From: Aminipila terrae | Lineage (GTDB): Bacteria; Bacillota; Clostridia; Peptostreptococcales; Anaerovoracaceae | Direction: 5' to 3' | Assembly: GCF_010120715.1 (NCBI RefSeq) | Contig: NZ_CP047591.1 | Location: 186,001-250,000 of the forward strand | Length of the DNA: 64,000 bases | Shown here: positions 16,375 to 26,456 of the stretch, piece after piece | How the letters are laid out: the number at the start of each line of letters is the position of its first letter | Numbering within the stretch: the first letter of the stretch is position 1 | Made by a program: the position numbers and the translations under genes | Notes under the pieces: model-generated | Databases searched by the model: none | What the model was told of the DNA's origin: nothing | Seen by the model: only the letters and a program-made list of their open reading frames with translations

Positions 16375-18139
16375 TATTGCATTATACTTTTTCAGCAATT
16401 CTTCAATAACCGTTCCTGATATTTTTTTAAGCACTTTCTTCTTTGCCAGATTTGCCATAAATGGCAGTTTCATATCTGTCATCTTCTTTCCGTCCATCAT
16501 TTTTGATGTAGAATCCAGAAGCACACGAATATCATAGCAGGAATTAAATACCTCTGGTACCCCACGGTCTACATTCAGCAGGGTATAAACGGCTTCCATG
16601 GCTGTTCTCACAGAATATTCTGTAGTGAATACCGTGTCTCTTGCCGTATCAGAAAATTGTCCCACAAAAGCAAAATTCACACAGCCTTCCGGAACAACTT
16701 TCGGCCGGTCCCCTTTTGCCCTTGGCATAAAGAATGCTGTTACATATGGCATCATACAAGGAATGCTGCGAGCAGACTTGGTTGCCATTTCATGGATTTC
16801 AGACTCTGGTACACCCATATGGAAAAGCCATTCTTCAGTAATCTCAATACCCGTACAATCCCGCATTGGTTTTTTGATATAATTACCAGGCACATTTGTA
16901 AACAAACCATAAACCCATACAACAAGCTGATCCTTTGGCTGCTCTTTAAAATGTGGCTGACGATTTAAAGTATAGCTCATGAGCCAGTTTGAATCTTTTA
17001 CTGTAATAATTCCCCTGTGACAACTCGTCCACAAAAAGGATCTCTCTTGCATATTTTCTGGATATATGGAGGTATTTTATCATCAAGGGTAGTAATGGTA
17101 GCTGATTCCCAATTGGTAGCTTCTGTATTAGTACAGAATTTATCCGGTTTTCCAAATGCCGCATCCTGTTTTGCTATGTTACGCCAGAGATCCCAGCATC
17201 CTCCATTGGTTATGACAAAATCTGGCGCATGATGGTCATCACCAAAAGCTGCATTCTCTATACAGCTTCCATTTGTCACAAAGACCAGATCATTTTCTGA
17301 AAGCTCAATCTCAGCATCCATCCCATTACTGGTGCATATAATTTTTTTGCTTCTTTTCTGCCGGGGTTAATATCAAAAACCACATTTGTTACTTTTGTAT
17401 TATACTGAAAGTCAACGTTGTGGGCTTCCAGATACTTTATCATGGGCAGGATTAAAGATTCATACTGATTATATTTTGTAAATTTAAGTGCAGAGAAATC
17501 AGGCAGTCCGCCTATATGATGTATAAACCTCTGAATATAAAGTTTCATCTCTAAAGCACTGTGCCAGTCTTCAAAAGCAAACATGGTTCTCCAGTACAGC
17601 CAGAAATTTGATTCAAAGAACTCCTGGGAGAACATGTCCACTACTTTCTTATCATATAAGTCTTCATCCCGGGTGAAAAACAGTTTAAGAATTTCCATGG
17701 CAGACTTGTCGCTAAGCCCGAACTTACCGTCTGTATGAGCATCCTGTCCCCGGTTTACCGTTGCCCTCATCAATGAGTAATTAGGATCTTTTTTATTGAG
17801 CCAATAAAACTCATCCAGCACAGATGCTCCCTCTGTTTCTAAAGAAGGAATGGATCGGAATAAATCCCATAAGCATTCGAAATGGTTCTCCATTTCACGG
17901 CCTCCCCTGATAATAAATCCCTTATCATTATCCTTGATACCATCGCAGGCTCCTCCTGGAAGACCCAACTCCTCCAAAATATGAATTTTATCCCCTTTCA
18001 TCTGTCCATCACGAATCAGGAAGCATGCTGCAGCTAAAGATGCTAACCCTGAACCAACAAGATAAGCTGACTTTAATTCTACACCTGCTGGTTTTTCCGG
18101 CCTTGCAAATGCCTCATAATTCCCATTACTATAATACAT
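16372..18139 (-). pseudogene. ohyA: Oleate hydratase (myosin-cross-reactive antigen family), two frameshifts
   Basis: Three overlapping frames join into a ~589-residue oleate hydratase, the normal length. The FAD-binding motif reads YLVGSGLASLAAACFLIRDG near residues 26-45, and IIRGGREMENHFECLWDLF is a family signature. Frame switches occur at 17342-17348 (run of seven T) and 17012-17015 (CCCC); one extra base at each restores the family sequence (ICTSNGMDAE, TGGIITVKDSNWL). The enzyme hydrates the cis-9 double bond of unsaturated fatty acids at the membrane, a detoxifying reaction. The start at 18139 has GGTGGAGG. Probably intact if the indels are read errors. Confidence 0.88.
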
Positions 18140-18263
18140 GTAACTACCTCCACCTTTTTAAATAGCGTATAATATAGATTCGTTTATCACATAATATAAT
18201 ATCATATATTACATTATTATTCCAATTTTTTTACAATATTATTCCAAAATATTTTATACCATA

Positions 18264-18304
18264 TAAAAAGCAGGCCCGTCAATATTTAAATCAGACCTGC
18301 CTGC
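18264..18304 (-). terminator. Terminator after folBK
   Basis: GCAGGC/GCCTGC arms (18270-18275 and 18299-18304) with inner pairing, followed on the minus strand by TTTTT. It sits directly after the last gene of the folate operon. Confidence 0.7.
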
Positions 18305-18306
18305 AA

Positions 18307-19134
18307 TCATTCTGTTGTTTTTTGTTTTAATTTATTTAACATCTCTTCCACTGTTAAATGATAAACTGGATGCCTGAAATAAGGATTAATCTGGTTTAAG
18401 GGTTCCAGTACAAACCCTCTGTTTTGCATATCCATATGAGGTATCACCAGTTCCGGATCAGATAAAATTAAATGATCATAAAAAATAATATCTAAATCCA
18501 GGGTTCTTGGACCCCATCGAACAATTCTTTCTCTCTTTGCATTCTTTTCTATTTCATTTAATATATTGAGTAATTCTTTTGGCATGTATAGAGTCTTCAA
18601 TTCCAGACAGCCATTTAAAAAGGTGTCCTGTTCAACTCCACCGTAAGGTTCTGTCTGAATAAATTCAGATACTTTGGTAATATGGCAGCCTGATGTATTT
18701 TCCAGGGCCTCTATACCTTGTCTTATATACTTTTCCTTGTCTCCCATATTAGAACCAAAAGCAATATATGCAGTATGCCAGCTGCGCTCTATCTGTACGG
18801 ACACTGTCTGTAAAGGCAGGCCAACTGGTGCCCATGGCTTTTCAATTTCCACTTCTATTTTTTGTAATCCATTAAATTCACTAAGCAAGGCTTCTGCTAA
18901 TTTTTCGGCAGCTGCCTCAATGAGCTTAAAGATATTTTCCTGCATGAACTTTGTTATAAATTGGCATACCAACGCATAATTTATTGATTTTTCAAGGTCA
19001 TCATTAATGCCTGCCGGTCTTGTATCTGTATATAAAACTGCACTGATAAGAAATTTCTGTCCTAAAACATTTTCCTCTGGAAGAACACCATGTTTTGCAA
19101 AAACTTCCAGCTTTTTAATATTAATTCTATCCAT
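18307..19134 (-). CDS. folBK: Bifunctional dihydroneopterin aldolase / HPPK
   Basis: About 275 residues. Residues 1-115 are FolB (KKLEVFAKHGVLPEENVLGQ). Residues ~123-270 are FolK, with YIAFGSNMGDKEKYI, a FIQTEPYGG region and GPRTLDLDIIFYD. The fusion performs two consecutive steps, making hydroxymethyl-dihydropterin and its diphosphate. The start at ATG 19134 follows the folP stop by one base; an upstream in-frame start would overlap folP. Confidence 0.93.
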   Translation of the reverse strand: MDRINIKKLEVFAKHGVLPEENVLGQKFLISAVLYTDTRPAGINDDLEKSINYALVCQFITKFMQENIFKLIEAAAEKLAEALLSEFNGLQKIEVEIEKPWAPVGLPLQTVSVQIERSWHTAYIAFGSNMGDKEKYIRQGIEALENTSGCHITKVSEFIQTEPYGGVEQDTFLNGCLELKTLYMPKELLNILNEIEKNAKRERIVRWGPRTLDLDIIFYDHLILSDPELVIPHMDMQNRGFVLEPLNQINPYFRHPVYHLTVEEMLNKLKQKTTE

Positions 19135-19135
19135 A

Positions 19136-19951
19136 TTAATTTCCCTGTCTTCCAAGAATTGCTTCAGTCATTCTTATAGTTCTGACATTTTCCTTTATAT
19201 CATGAACTCTGACAAAAGCACACCCTTTCATTACAGCCATAACCGTTGTTACCAGAGTACCCTCAAGGCGCTCATCTGCCGGTAAGTCCAAAGCCGTTCC
19301 AATAACTGATTTTCTGGAAGTACCCAGGAGCACGGGATATCCCAGTTCACGAAACTGCTCCAGGCAGTGAATGACCTCCAGATTCTGTTCATAGGATTTC
19401 ACAAAGCCCACTCCTGGATCCAGAATAATTTTTTCATCCTTTATTCCTGCTTTTTTAGCTATGGTAATGACTTCTTTTAAATCATTTTTTACATCTTCCA
19501 TAAAGTCATGATAATGGGTATTATCACGATTGTGCATGAGACAGCAGGCTGCACTGGCATCTGCAATCACCTTTGCTATTTCATCATCATACTTTAATCC
19601 CCAGATATCATTTACAAGATCCGCTCCAGCTAAAAGGTTTTCTTTTGCTACGCTGCTTTTGTAAGTATCGATAGAAATGGGAATATCAAACCTCTTTTTT
19701 ATAGCTTCAACTACCGGTACAGTACGTCTGATTTCTTCTTCTGCTTCCACTTTTGTATGCCCCGGACGGGTGGATTCACCGCCCACATCAATGATGTGAG
19801 CTCCCTCAGAAATCATCTGCTCTGCATGTTTTAAAGCAGCATCCACATTGTTCCATCTTCCCCCATCCGAAAAAGAATCCGGTGTTACATTTAAAATTCC
19901 CATTACATATGTCTTGTTTTGTATGTCAAACTCTTTGTTTCCTATAATCAT
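19136..19951 (-). CDS. folP: Dihydropteroate synthase
   Basis: A 271-residue TIM barrel with the two DHPS signatures: GILNVTPDSFSDGG near residue 18 and DVGGESTRPGH near residue 60. It condenses hydroxymethyl-dihydropterin diphosphate with p-aminobenzoate and is the sulfonamide target. It lies between the HD gene and folBK in the operon. Confidence 0.96.
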   Translation of the reverse strand: MIIGNKEFDIQNKTYVMGILNVTPDSFSDGGRWNNVDAALKHAEQMISEGAHIIDVGGESTRPGHTKVEAEEEIRRTVPVVEAIKKRFDIPISIDTYKSSVAKENLLAGADLVNDIWGLKYDDEIAKVIADASAACCLMHNRDNTHYHDFMEDVKNDLKEVITIAKKAGIKDEKIILDPGVGFVKSYEQNLEVIHCLEQFRELGYPVLLGTSRKSVIGTALDLPADERLEGTLVTTVMAVMKGCAFVRVHDIKENVRTIRMTEAILGRQGN

Positions 19952-19977
19952 TCTGTCACCTTTTCCTCTTTACAACC

Positions 19978-20478
19978 TTATTGGATAATGAACTTGTTTT
20001 TTTTATCAGGACTCCAGTTACACATCTCATAAGCCTTGCAGAAAAAACAATTTCGTGACTGTTTATCCGCCATATTTATAATAATATTTAATTGTTCCGA
20101 GGTTTCACCCGAACAAATATTTTGAAGATTTCTGTTTCTATGGTCGGCTATAGCTCTTACAATCATCACTGCCTTTTCTTCTGGGTAATCTAATTCGCAA
20201 AGTAAGGAAACCGCTATTTCACTACTGGCCTGTTCATGAGGAATCCCAGTCTTATACTCCCTGGCACGGCCAATATCATGCAGTAATGCGGTTAAGTAAA
20301 TCATTTCTTTCTCCAGTCCCAGCTTTTCCTCTAAATTATATATATATGCCATTCTTGCTACATCCAGAAAATGTGCCATTCCATGACAGCAAAATACTCT
20401 CTGAGTCTCTGCCGTTTCAATCTCCTTTAAATATTCAATATATACAGGGTTCCCTATAAGTTTATCCACAAATTCCAT
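19978..20478 (-). CDS. HD-domain metal-dependent hydrolase in the folate operon
   Basis: A 166-residue HD protein with FCCHGMAHFLDVARMAY (first His), LTALLHDIGRARE (HD pair) and a later DHRNRN. The C-terminus has Cys residues (NCFFCKAYEMCNW). Its ATG directly follows the folE stop codon, so the two genes are translationally linked. HD proteins are usually phosphohydrolases. The position between folE and folP suggests action on dihydroneopterin triphosphate, a missing dephosphorylation step in many bacteria; this is inference from position only. Confidence 0.85.
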   Translation of the reverse strand: MEFVDKLIGNPVYIEYLKEIETAETQRVFCCHGMAHFLDVARMAYIYNLEEKLGLEKEMIYLTALLHDIGRAREYKTGIPHEQASSEIAVSLLCELDYPEEKAVMIVRAIADHRNRNLQNICSGETSEQLNIIINMADKQSRNCFFCKAYEMCNWSPDKKNKFIIQ

Positions 20479-21033
20479 TTATTTCACCATCTGGAAGAAC
20501 CTATTCTGTAAGGTTTCATCCTGAGAAAATTCTCCCCGTGTGACGACTGTAACCGTTTTGCTTCCAGGCTTTTTAATCCCCCTCATGGTCATACACATGT
20601 GCTCAGCATCGATCATTACGATAACCCCTTTGGGTAAAAGGTTATCCATCAATGCATCTGCAATCTGAGCTGTCATCTGTTCCTGAAGTTGTAGCCGCCT
20701 TGCAAATACCTCTACTGTTCTTGCCAGTTTACTCAGACCAACAACCTCTCCATTGGGAATATATCCAATATGCACTTTACCATAAAATGGCAGCATATGA
20801 TGTTCACACATGGAATAAAACACAATATCTTTTTCAATGACCATTTCATTATTTTTAACATGAAATCGTTTGCTTAGATGGGCTGAGGCATCTTCATACA
20901 TTCCACTAAACAGTTCCTCATACATCCTTGAAACTCTCTCTGGTGTCTCCAGGAGCCCTTCTCTGTAAACGTCCTCACCAATTCCCTCTAAAAGCAGTTT
21001 TACACCTGCCGTAATTTTCTTTTTATCAATCAC
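20479..21033 (-). CDS. folE: GTP cyclohydrolase I
   Basis: A 184-residue FolE of type IA with CEHHMLPFYGKVHIGYIP (zinc and active-site residues) and AEHMCMTMRGIKKPGS. It makes 7,8-dihydroneopterin triphosphate from GTP, the first folate step. It is the first gene of the operon, with a consensus promoter ~60 bases upstream. Confidence 0.97.
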   Translation of the reverse strand: MIDKKKITAGVKLLLEGIGEDVYREGLLETPERVSRMYEELFSGMYEDASAHLSKRFHVKNNEMVIEKDIVFYSMCEHHMLPFYGKVHIGYIPNGEVVGLSKLARTVEVFARRLQLQEQMTAQIADALMDNLLPKGVIVMIDAEHMCMTMRGIKKPGSKTVTVVTRGEFSQDETLQNRFFQMVK

Positions 21034-21093
21034 TTTAACCCAACTTCTTTCCTAAATACAATAGTAAATTTTTTTACAGAATTAATGGACTTA

Positions 21094-21122
21094 ATTATAC
21101 AAAATTCAACGATATATGTCAA
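21094..21122 (-). promoter_or_regulatory. Sigma-A promoter of the folate operon
   Basis: Minus-strand TTGACA (21117-21122), a 17-base spacer and TATAAT (21094-21099), a full consensus promoter. Confidence 0.85.
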
Positions 21123-21192
21123 TTATAAGGGTTTCTGTTTGTTAGCTCTTAACCAGTCATATTATTAACTCAAAAAGATGGTGCACAAATGA

Positions 21193-21245
21193 ACAGACCC
21201 CCATAAGTTAGCCCTAAATAATTTCTAACTTATGGGGGTCCATTC
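21193..21245. repeat. 16-bp perfect inverted repeat, possible insertion-sequence end remnant
   Basis: Arms 21196-21211 and 21225-21240 are perfectly complementary (core ACCCCCATAAGTTAG) with a 13-base loop; imperfect pairing continues outward. The core resembles terminal repeats of IS3-family elements, so it may be two IS ends left after internal deletion. It lies in the 344-base gap between dnaJ and the folE promoter and could also act as a transcription stop. Confidence 0.6.
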
Positions 21246-21273
21246 AAAATGCTTTATGAGCCATATATACAAA

Positions 21274-21352
21274 ATGGAGCTTTTTCAATACAATTTTTTA
21301 ATAATTTTTCGGAGTAATTATATGCTAACAAACACTATTGAATCAGCTCCAT
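21274..21352. repeat. 17-bp imperfect inverted repeat downstream of dnaJ
   Basis: Arms 21274-21290 and 21336-21352 match as inverted copies at 15 of 17 positions (ATGGAGCT half-sites) with 45 bases between. It is adjacent to the perfect inverted repeat at 21193-21245 and may belong to the same decayed mobile element. No coding sequence is seen in this interval. Confidence 0.45.
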
Positions 21353-21377
21353 CTATTGTAAATTAGTTGTATTTTAT

Positions 21378-22513
21378 TCATTTAAAAAGTTCTTTCATTT
21401 TATCTGAAAAACTTTTCTTATTTCCATGGTTGTCATTATCCAGAATCTCCCCAAGCTCTTTTATCTTCTTTTTCTGTTCTGCATTTAGCTTAGTTGGAAC
21501 TTCCAGAATAACTTTTACATAAAGGTCTCCTGTTCTTGAGGATCTAAGGCTTTTAATGCCTTTACCCCTTAACCTGAATACTGTGCCAGGCTGGGTTCCT
21601 GCCGGAATAGAATAAGATACCTTTTCAGTTAAAGTAGGAACTATGATATCATCCCCTAAGGCTGCCTGTGCATAGGAAACTGGCATTTCCAGCCATAAAT
21701 CCTGACCGTCTCTCTTAAACAGGGCATGGGATTTAACTCTTATGACAACATATAAATCTCCATTTGGTCCGCCATTTGTCCCAGGTTCCCCCTGACCCTT
21801 ATGGATATAACAGATTCGTTATCAACACCTGCCGGAATATCTACTGAAATAGTAACAGTCTTTCTGACTTTTCCGCTGCCGCTGCAATCAGGACAAGGTT
21901 TTTCAACAACCTGACCACTGCCACCGCAATTCTGGCAAGGCGAAACACTCTGGAACTGTCCAAAAGGAGTTCTCTGAGTTGTTCTCACTTCACCCGTACC
22001 ATTACATGTTGGACAAGTCTTTTTTGAAGTGCCCTCTGCTGCACCTGTTCCATGACATTTTTCACATTGAACGTACTTGGAAAGCTTTATCTGTTTTTTT
22101 GCACCAAAAGCAGCTTCCTCGAAAGAAATAACAACTTCCTGTTGCAAATCACGACCCTTCATAGGTCCATTACGTCTCCTTGAGCTTCCGCCGCCAAAGC
22201 CGCCTCCAAACATACCTCCAAACATGTCAAATATATCTTCAAAGCCGCCAAAACCTGCGCCGCCACCGCCAAAACCTGCATTTGGATCTACGCCGGCATG
22301 ACCGAATCTATCATATTTACTCTTCTTGTCAGGGTCGGAAAGAACGCTGTATGCTTCGTTTATCTCTTTAAATTTTTCTTCAGCTTCCTTATTCCCAGGG
22401 TTTTTGTCAGGATGATACTTCATGGCCATCTTACGAAAAGCACTTTTTATCTCACTTTCATCTGCACCCTTCTGGATTCCAAGGACTTCATAATAATCTC
22501 TCTTATCTGCCAT
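21378..22513 (-). pseudogene. dnaJ: DnaJ co-chaperone (one frameshift)
   Basis: The joined frames encode ~378 residues, normal for DnaJ. The J-domain has YHPDKNPGN with the HPD triad. A Gly/Phe-rich region follows, then four zinc motifs (CEKCHGTG, CPTCNGTG, CQNCGGSG, CPDCSGSG). The frame breaks at 21796-21798, where a CCC run appears one base short; restoring it gives the expected IRGQGEPGTNGGPNGDLYV. The remainder (YAQAALGDDIIVPTL) runs to 21378. The start at ATG 22513 has GGAGAG. It is the last gene of the heat-shock operon, and loss of function is unlikely. Confidence 0.92.
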
Positions 22514-22549
22514 TTTTTCTCTCCACTCTGCATTAATTAATATCAACTG

Positions 22550-22580
22550 ATAAGCACTCCCTGCCTGAAGGAGTGCTTAT
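22550..22580 (-). other. Hairpin in the dnaK-dnaJ spacer
   Basis: Arms 22550-22560 and 22570-22580 pair over 11 bp. There is no U-run on the minus strand, so it is more likely an mRNA-processing or stability hairpin than a terminator. The whole dnaK-dnaJ spacer is 197 bases. Confidence 0.55.
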
Positions 22581-22710
22581 TTTACATTTAATTGAAAATT
22601 TCCTGCAGCTGTAACTGCTGAAATTTTTGTATGAGGTCTGCTGTCACATCATAGACGTGTGCAGAACTTCAAACCGTATCAATATTACCCCATGCAGGTT
22701 CATATGTCAA

Positions 22711-24585
22711 CTATTTGTCATCATCTACTACTTCATAGTCAGCATCTACAACGTTATCACGTTTTGGAGAATCTGATTCTGGAGCAGCTCCGCCCATGCC
22801 GCCTGCCATGTTAGGATCAAAACCTGCTGCACCGCCCTGCTGAGCTGCCTGTGCCTGCTGATACATCTTAGCGGAAATAGTGTGGAACTGTTCTGTCAGT
22901 TTATCTGTCTTATCCTTCATTTCTTCTAAATTATTTCCTTCCAGAGCCTTTGAAAGTTCGTCTTTAGCAGCCAGGATACTAGCTTTTTCATCTTCAGATA
23001 AGTTTGCTTCTAAATCCTTCAGATTCTTTTCTGTTTCATATACTAAAGTTTCTGCTCTGTTTCTGATTTCAATTTCTTCTTTTTTCTTCTTATCTTCTTC
23101 TGCGAACTGTTCAGCTTCCTTAACCTTAGCCTGAATTTCTTCATCTGAAAGTTTGCTTGAAGAAGTGATTGTGATTCTCTGTTCCTTACCTGTTCCCATA
23201 TCCTTAGCACTAACATTTACAATACCATTGGCATCGATATCAAATGTTACTTCAATCTGAGGAATTCCGCGAGGTGCAGGTGGAATACCTGAAAGCTGGA
23301 AACGTCCAAGAGTTGTGTTTCCTGCGGCCATTTCTCTTTCACCCTGCATAACATGAATATCTACAGCTGTCTGGTTATCAGCAGCAGTGGAGAAAACCTG
23401 GCTCTTCTTTGTTGGAATAGTAGTATTTCTTTCAATCAGCTTTGTAGCAACTCCTCCTAATGTTTCAATAGAAAGTGAAAGTGGAGTTACATCAAGCAAC
23501 AATACATCGTTTACTTCACCTGTTAATACACCAGCCTGAATAGCTGCACCAACAGCCACGCATTCATCTGGGTTGATACCCTTAAATGGTTCTTTACCAG
23601 TTACTCTCTTAACAGCATCCTGAACTGCAGGAATTCTTGTTGAACCACCAACCAGGATTACCTTGGCAATATCAGCATTTGTTACGCCAGCATCCTTCAT
23701 AGCTTTCTGCATTGGTTCAATTGTTCTGTTTACAAGATCTGAAGTTAACTGATCAAACTTGGCTCTTGTAATGTCCATATCCATATGCAGCGGGCCGTCA
23801 GCACTTACAGTAATAAATGGAAGGTTGATGTTAGCTGTCTGTGAACTTGACAGTTCCTTCTTAGCTTTTTCTGCTGCTTCCTTTAATCTCTGGTGAGCCA
23901 TCTTGTCTGTTCTTAAATCAATGCCATGTTCCTTTGCAAAGGTATCTGCCATGTAATCGATAAGTACCTTATCAAAGTTATCTCCACCCAGCTTAGTATC
24001 ACCATTTGTAGCAAGTACTTCAAATACGCCATCACCCAGTTCAAGAATAGATACATCAAATGTACCGCCACCCAGGTCATATACTAAAATCTTGTGGTGA
24101 CCATTATCTTTATCAAGGCCATAAGAAAGAGATGCTGCTGTAGGTTCATTGATAATTCTCTTTACATCAAGACCTGCAATCTTACCTGCATCTTTTGTAG
24201 CCTGTTTCTGAGCATCTGTAAAGTAAGCTGGTACTGTAATAACAGCTTCTGTTACCTTACCTCCAAGATAACTTTCTGCATCTGCCTTTAACTTACTTAA
24301 AATCATAGCTGAAATATCCTGTGGAGTGTATTGTTTTCCATCAATTTCAACTTTATAATCAGAACCCATGTGAGTTTTAATGGATGAAATAGTTCTGTCT
24401 GGGTTAGTGATTGCCTGTCTTTTTGCAGTTTCACCAACTAATCTTTCACCATTTTTTGTAAAACCAACTACTGATGGAGTAGTTCTGTTTCCTTCTGCAT
24501 TAGCAATTACTACAGGTTCGCCACCTTCAAGAACAGCTACGCAGGAATTTGTAGTACCTAAGTCTATACCTATTACTTTTCCCAT
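22711..24585 (-). CDS. dnaK: Hsp70 chaperone DnaK
   Basis: A 624-residue DnaK starting GKVIGIDLGTTNSCVAVLEG. The ATPase domain has VYDLGGGTFDVSIL and ILVGGSTRIPAVQ. The substrate-binding domain and helical lid follow, with a Gly/Met/Gln-rich tail ending EVVDDDK. It works with GrpE and DnaJ in protein folding. It lies 14 bases after grpE, in the HrcA-controlled operon. Confidence 0.98.
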   Translation of the reverse strand: MGKVIGIDLGTTNSCVAVLEGGEPVVIANAEGNRTTPSVVGFTKNGERLVGETAKRQAITNPDRTISSIKTHMGSDYKVEIDGKQYTPQDISAMILSKLKADAESYLGGKVTEAVITVPAYFTDAQKQATKDAGKIAGLDVKRIINEPTAASLSYGLDKDNGHHKILVYDLGGGTFDVSILELGDGVFEVLATNGDTKLGGDNFDKVLIDYMADTFAKEHGIDLRTDKMAHQRLKEAAEKAKKELSSSQTANINLPFITVSADGPLHMDMDITRAKFDQLTSDLVNRTIEPMQKAMKDAGVTNADIAKVILVGGSTRIPAVQDAVKRVTGKEPFKGINPDECVAVGAAIQAGVLTGEVNDVLLLDVTPLSLSIETLGGVATKLIERNTTIPTKKSQVFSTAADNQTAVDIHVMQGEREMAAGNTTLGRFQLSGIPPAPRGIPQIEVTFDIDANGIVNVSAKDMGTGKEQRITITSSSKLSDEEIQAKVKEAEQFAEEDKKKKEEIEIRNRAETLVYETEKNLKDLEANLSEDEKASILAAKDELSKALEGNNLEEMKDKTDKLTEQFHTISAKMYQQAQAAQQGGAAGFDPNMAGGMGGAAPESDSPKRDNVVDADYEVVDDDK

Positions 24586-24599
24586 AATATATTACCTCC

Positions 24600-25195
24600 C
24601 TAATTTGCGACCTTAACCATACTAGGTCTTATTACTTTACCATTTAGCTTATATCCTTTTTGTAGGACTTCAGTTACACAGCCACTTTCATATTGGCTGC
24701 TTTCCTCTGTCATTACTGCGTTGTGGAAATTTGGATCAAATTCAATTCCCAATGCTTCTATTTCTTCTAATCCGCTTTTTTCCAGTACCCCTTGAAAATT
24801 TTAAATATATTGTTCATACCCTGAACAAAACCTTCGTCACCCTCGCCGTGTGCAAGAGCTCTCTCAAAGTTATCTATAACATCAAGCAATTCTGAAACGA
24901 TTTTCTCGTTTGCATATGCATAAATGTCGCATTTCTCTTTTTCGGTTCTTCTTTTATAGTTCTGAAAATCTGCCATAAGTCTGAGATACTTTTTGTTTAG
25001 TTCCTCGTCTCCTGCTGCAGCCTCTTCTGTTTGTTTACCATCTGCCTCATCTGTCAGTGTTTCTTCAGTTTCCCCTTCAACACATTTTTCTTCAGCATTC
25101 TCATTTTCTGTTATAGCTTCCGTATCATCAGTTACCTGAGTGTCCACATCTTCAATGGCATCCTTATTTTCAGTAGCTGTCTGATCTTTATTCAT
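24600..25195 (-). pseudogene. grpE: GrpE nucleotide exchange factor (one frameshift)
   Basis: Joined frames encode ~198 residues. An acidic N-terminal tail (about 1-60) precedes the coiled-coil and core (YLRLMADFQNYKRRTEKEK). At 24788-24791 a CCCC run is one base short; with it restored, the protein continues GVLEKSGLEEIEALGIEFDP and ends VIRPSMVKVAN. It releases ADP from DnaK. The ATG overlaps the hrcA end by eight bases. GrpE is nearly universal, so a real null here is improbable. Confidence 0.92.
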
Positions 25196-26234
25196 CGTCC
25201 TCGTTACCTCCTGTCAGTTTAAAAGTGTTATTCAAATTTTCTGTTACATACTCGATAACGGAAGTTACCTCGTCGTATTTCATCCTTGTTGGTCCAATTA
25301 CACCTATCTTTCCAACAAGCTTACCATCTATATGATAAGTTGCTGTAATCAGGCTGCAATCCTGCATCATATCATCAGCATTTTCATTTCCTATGGTTAT
25401 GATTACACCATTTTCCCTGTTTATAAGTTTCCTGGTGAAATCCTCTTTTTTATCCAGCAACTCTAAAAACATTTTCGCCTTATCTATATCATTGTACTCT
25501 GGTATAGAAAATATATTGGTAAGCCCATCCATGTACAAATTTACATTTAACATCTTTTCAAGAGTTCTCATGAAATTTGGCATAATATTTTCTGCCAGAG
25601 TTTCCATGGCCTCTAAATCTGTTTCAAAACACTTTATGATATCAACAGTTAATGCTTCACTTATGGTTTTACCTCTAAAGTTATAAGTCATGGATTTTGA
25701 TAATAACTCAAGATTTTCCTTTGTATATGGGGCTTTAAGCTTAAGTGCCGTATTAGAAACTTTACCACTTTCTGCTACAATCATAAGTACTACAGTACTG
25801 CTGTCAACAGGAAGAATATTGATAAATCTAAGCATATCTTCATCTGTTTTCGGTGTCATGGCAAAAGATGTCAGATTTGTTATCTCAGATAACAAACTGG
25901 CAGCATGCTCTATCGTTTTTTCAAATTCAGATATATCACTATGAAGTTTGTCTGATATGACCTGTTTTTCCTCAATAGTAAGCTCCTTCTTTCTCATAAG
26001 TTCATTTACATACAGTCTGTATGCTTTATCAGAAGGAACCCTGCCTGCGGAAGTATGAGGATGTGTTAAAAATCCCATATCTTCCAAATCCGACATTTCA
26101 TTGCGAATAGTAGCTGGGCTAACGCCTAACTCATACTTTTTGGAAAGAGTTCTGGATCCAACCGGTTCACCTGTTCTGATGAAATCACCGATAATAGCTT
26201 GTAATATTCTCAATTTCCTTTCGTTTAAATCCAT
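25188..26234 (-). CDS. hrcA: Heat-inducible transcription repressor HrcA
   Basis: About 348 residues. The N-terminal winged helix has LRILQAIIGDFIRTGEPVGS and SPATIRNEMSDLEDMG. The rest is the dimerisation domain ending in a GPTRMKYDEVTSVIEYV region. HrcA binds CIRCE and represses the dnaK operon until GroE is titrated. ATG 26234 is preferred over a GTG at 26243. The CIRCE copy 19 bases upstream implies autoregulation. Confidence 0.97.
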   Translation of the reverse strand: MDLNERKLRILQAIIGDFIRTGEPVGSRTLSKKYELGVSPATIRNEMSDLEDMGFLTHPHTSAGRVPSDKAYRLYVNELMRKKELTIEEKQVISDKLHSDISEFEKTIEHAASLLSEITNLTSFAMTPKTDEDMLRFINILPVDSSTVVLMIVAESGKVSNTALKLKAPYTKENLELLSKSMTYNFRGKTISEALTVDIIKCFETDLEAMETLAENIMPNFMRTLEKMLNVNLYMDGLTNIFSIPEYNDIDKAKMFLELLDKKEDFTRKLINRENGVIITIGNENADDMMQDCSLITATYHIDGKLVGKIGVIGPTRMKYDEVTSVIEYVTENLNNTFKLTGGNEDDE

Positions 26235-26252
26235 CTTTCTCACCCTTCCTTG

Positions 26253-26279
26253 TTAGCACTCGCTTAGCATGAGTGCTAA
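26253..26279. promoter_or_regulatory. CIRCE operator
   Basis: TTAGCACTC, nine bases, GAGTGCTAA: a perfect CIRCE inverted repeat, the HrcA binding site. It lies between the promoter at 26290-26318 and hrcA. Confidence 0.98.
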
Positions 26280-26289
26280 TCACATTTTT

Positions 26290-26318
26290 AATTTAACACT
26301 CTTAGATATTAATGTCAA
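26290..26318 (-). promoter_or_regulatory. Promoter of hrcA-grpE-dnaK-dnaJ
   Basis: Minus-strand TTGACA (26313-26318), 17-base spacer, TAAATT (26290-26295). Transcription would start at or just before CIRCE. Confidence 0.75.
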
Positions 26319-26380
26319 CACTTCTTGTAAAAAAATATATAATTTTTCATTTTAACCACTGAAATTAACCTGTATTATAT

Positions 26381-26422
26381 AAAAACCGGCAATGCCAAAT
26401 AAAATATTTGGACAATGCCGGC
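26381..26422 (-). terminator. Terminator of the liv operon
   Basis: Long imperfect stem with CCGGCA-type ends (26386-26400 with 26405-26421), then TTTTTATA on the minus strand, 35 bases after livF. Confidence 0.85.
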
Positions 26423-26456
26423 TTCTAACAGTAAATATTCTTTTTATTTACTAATT

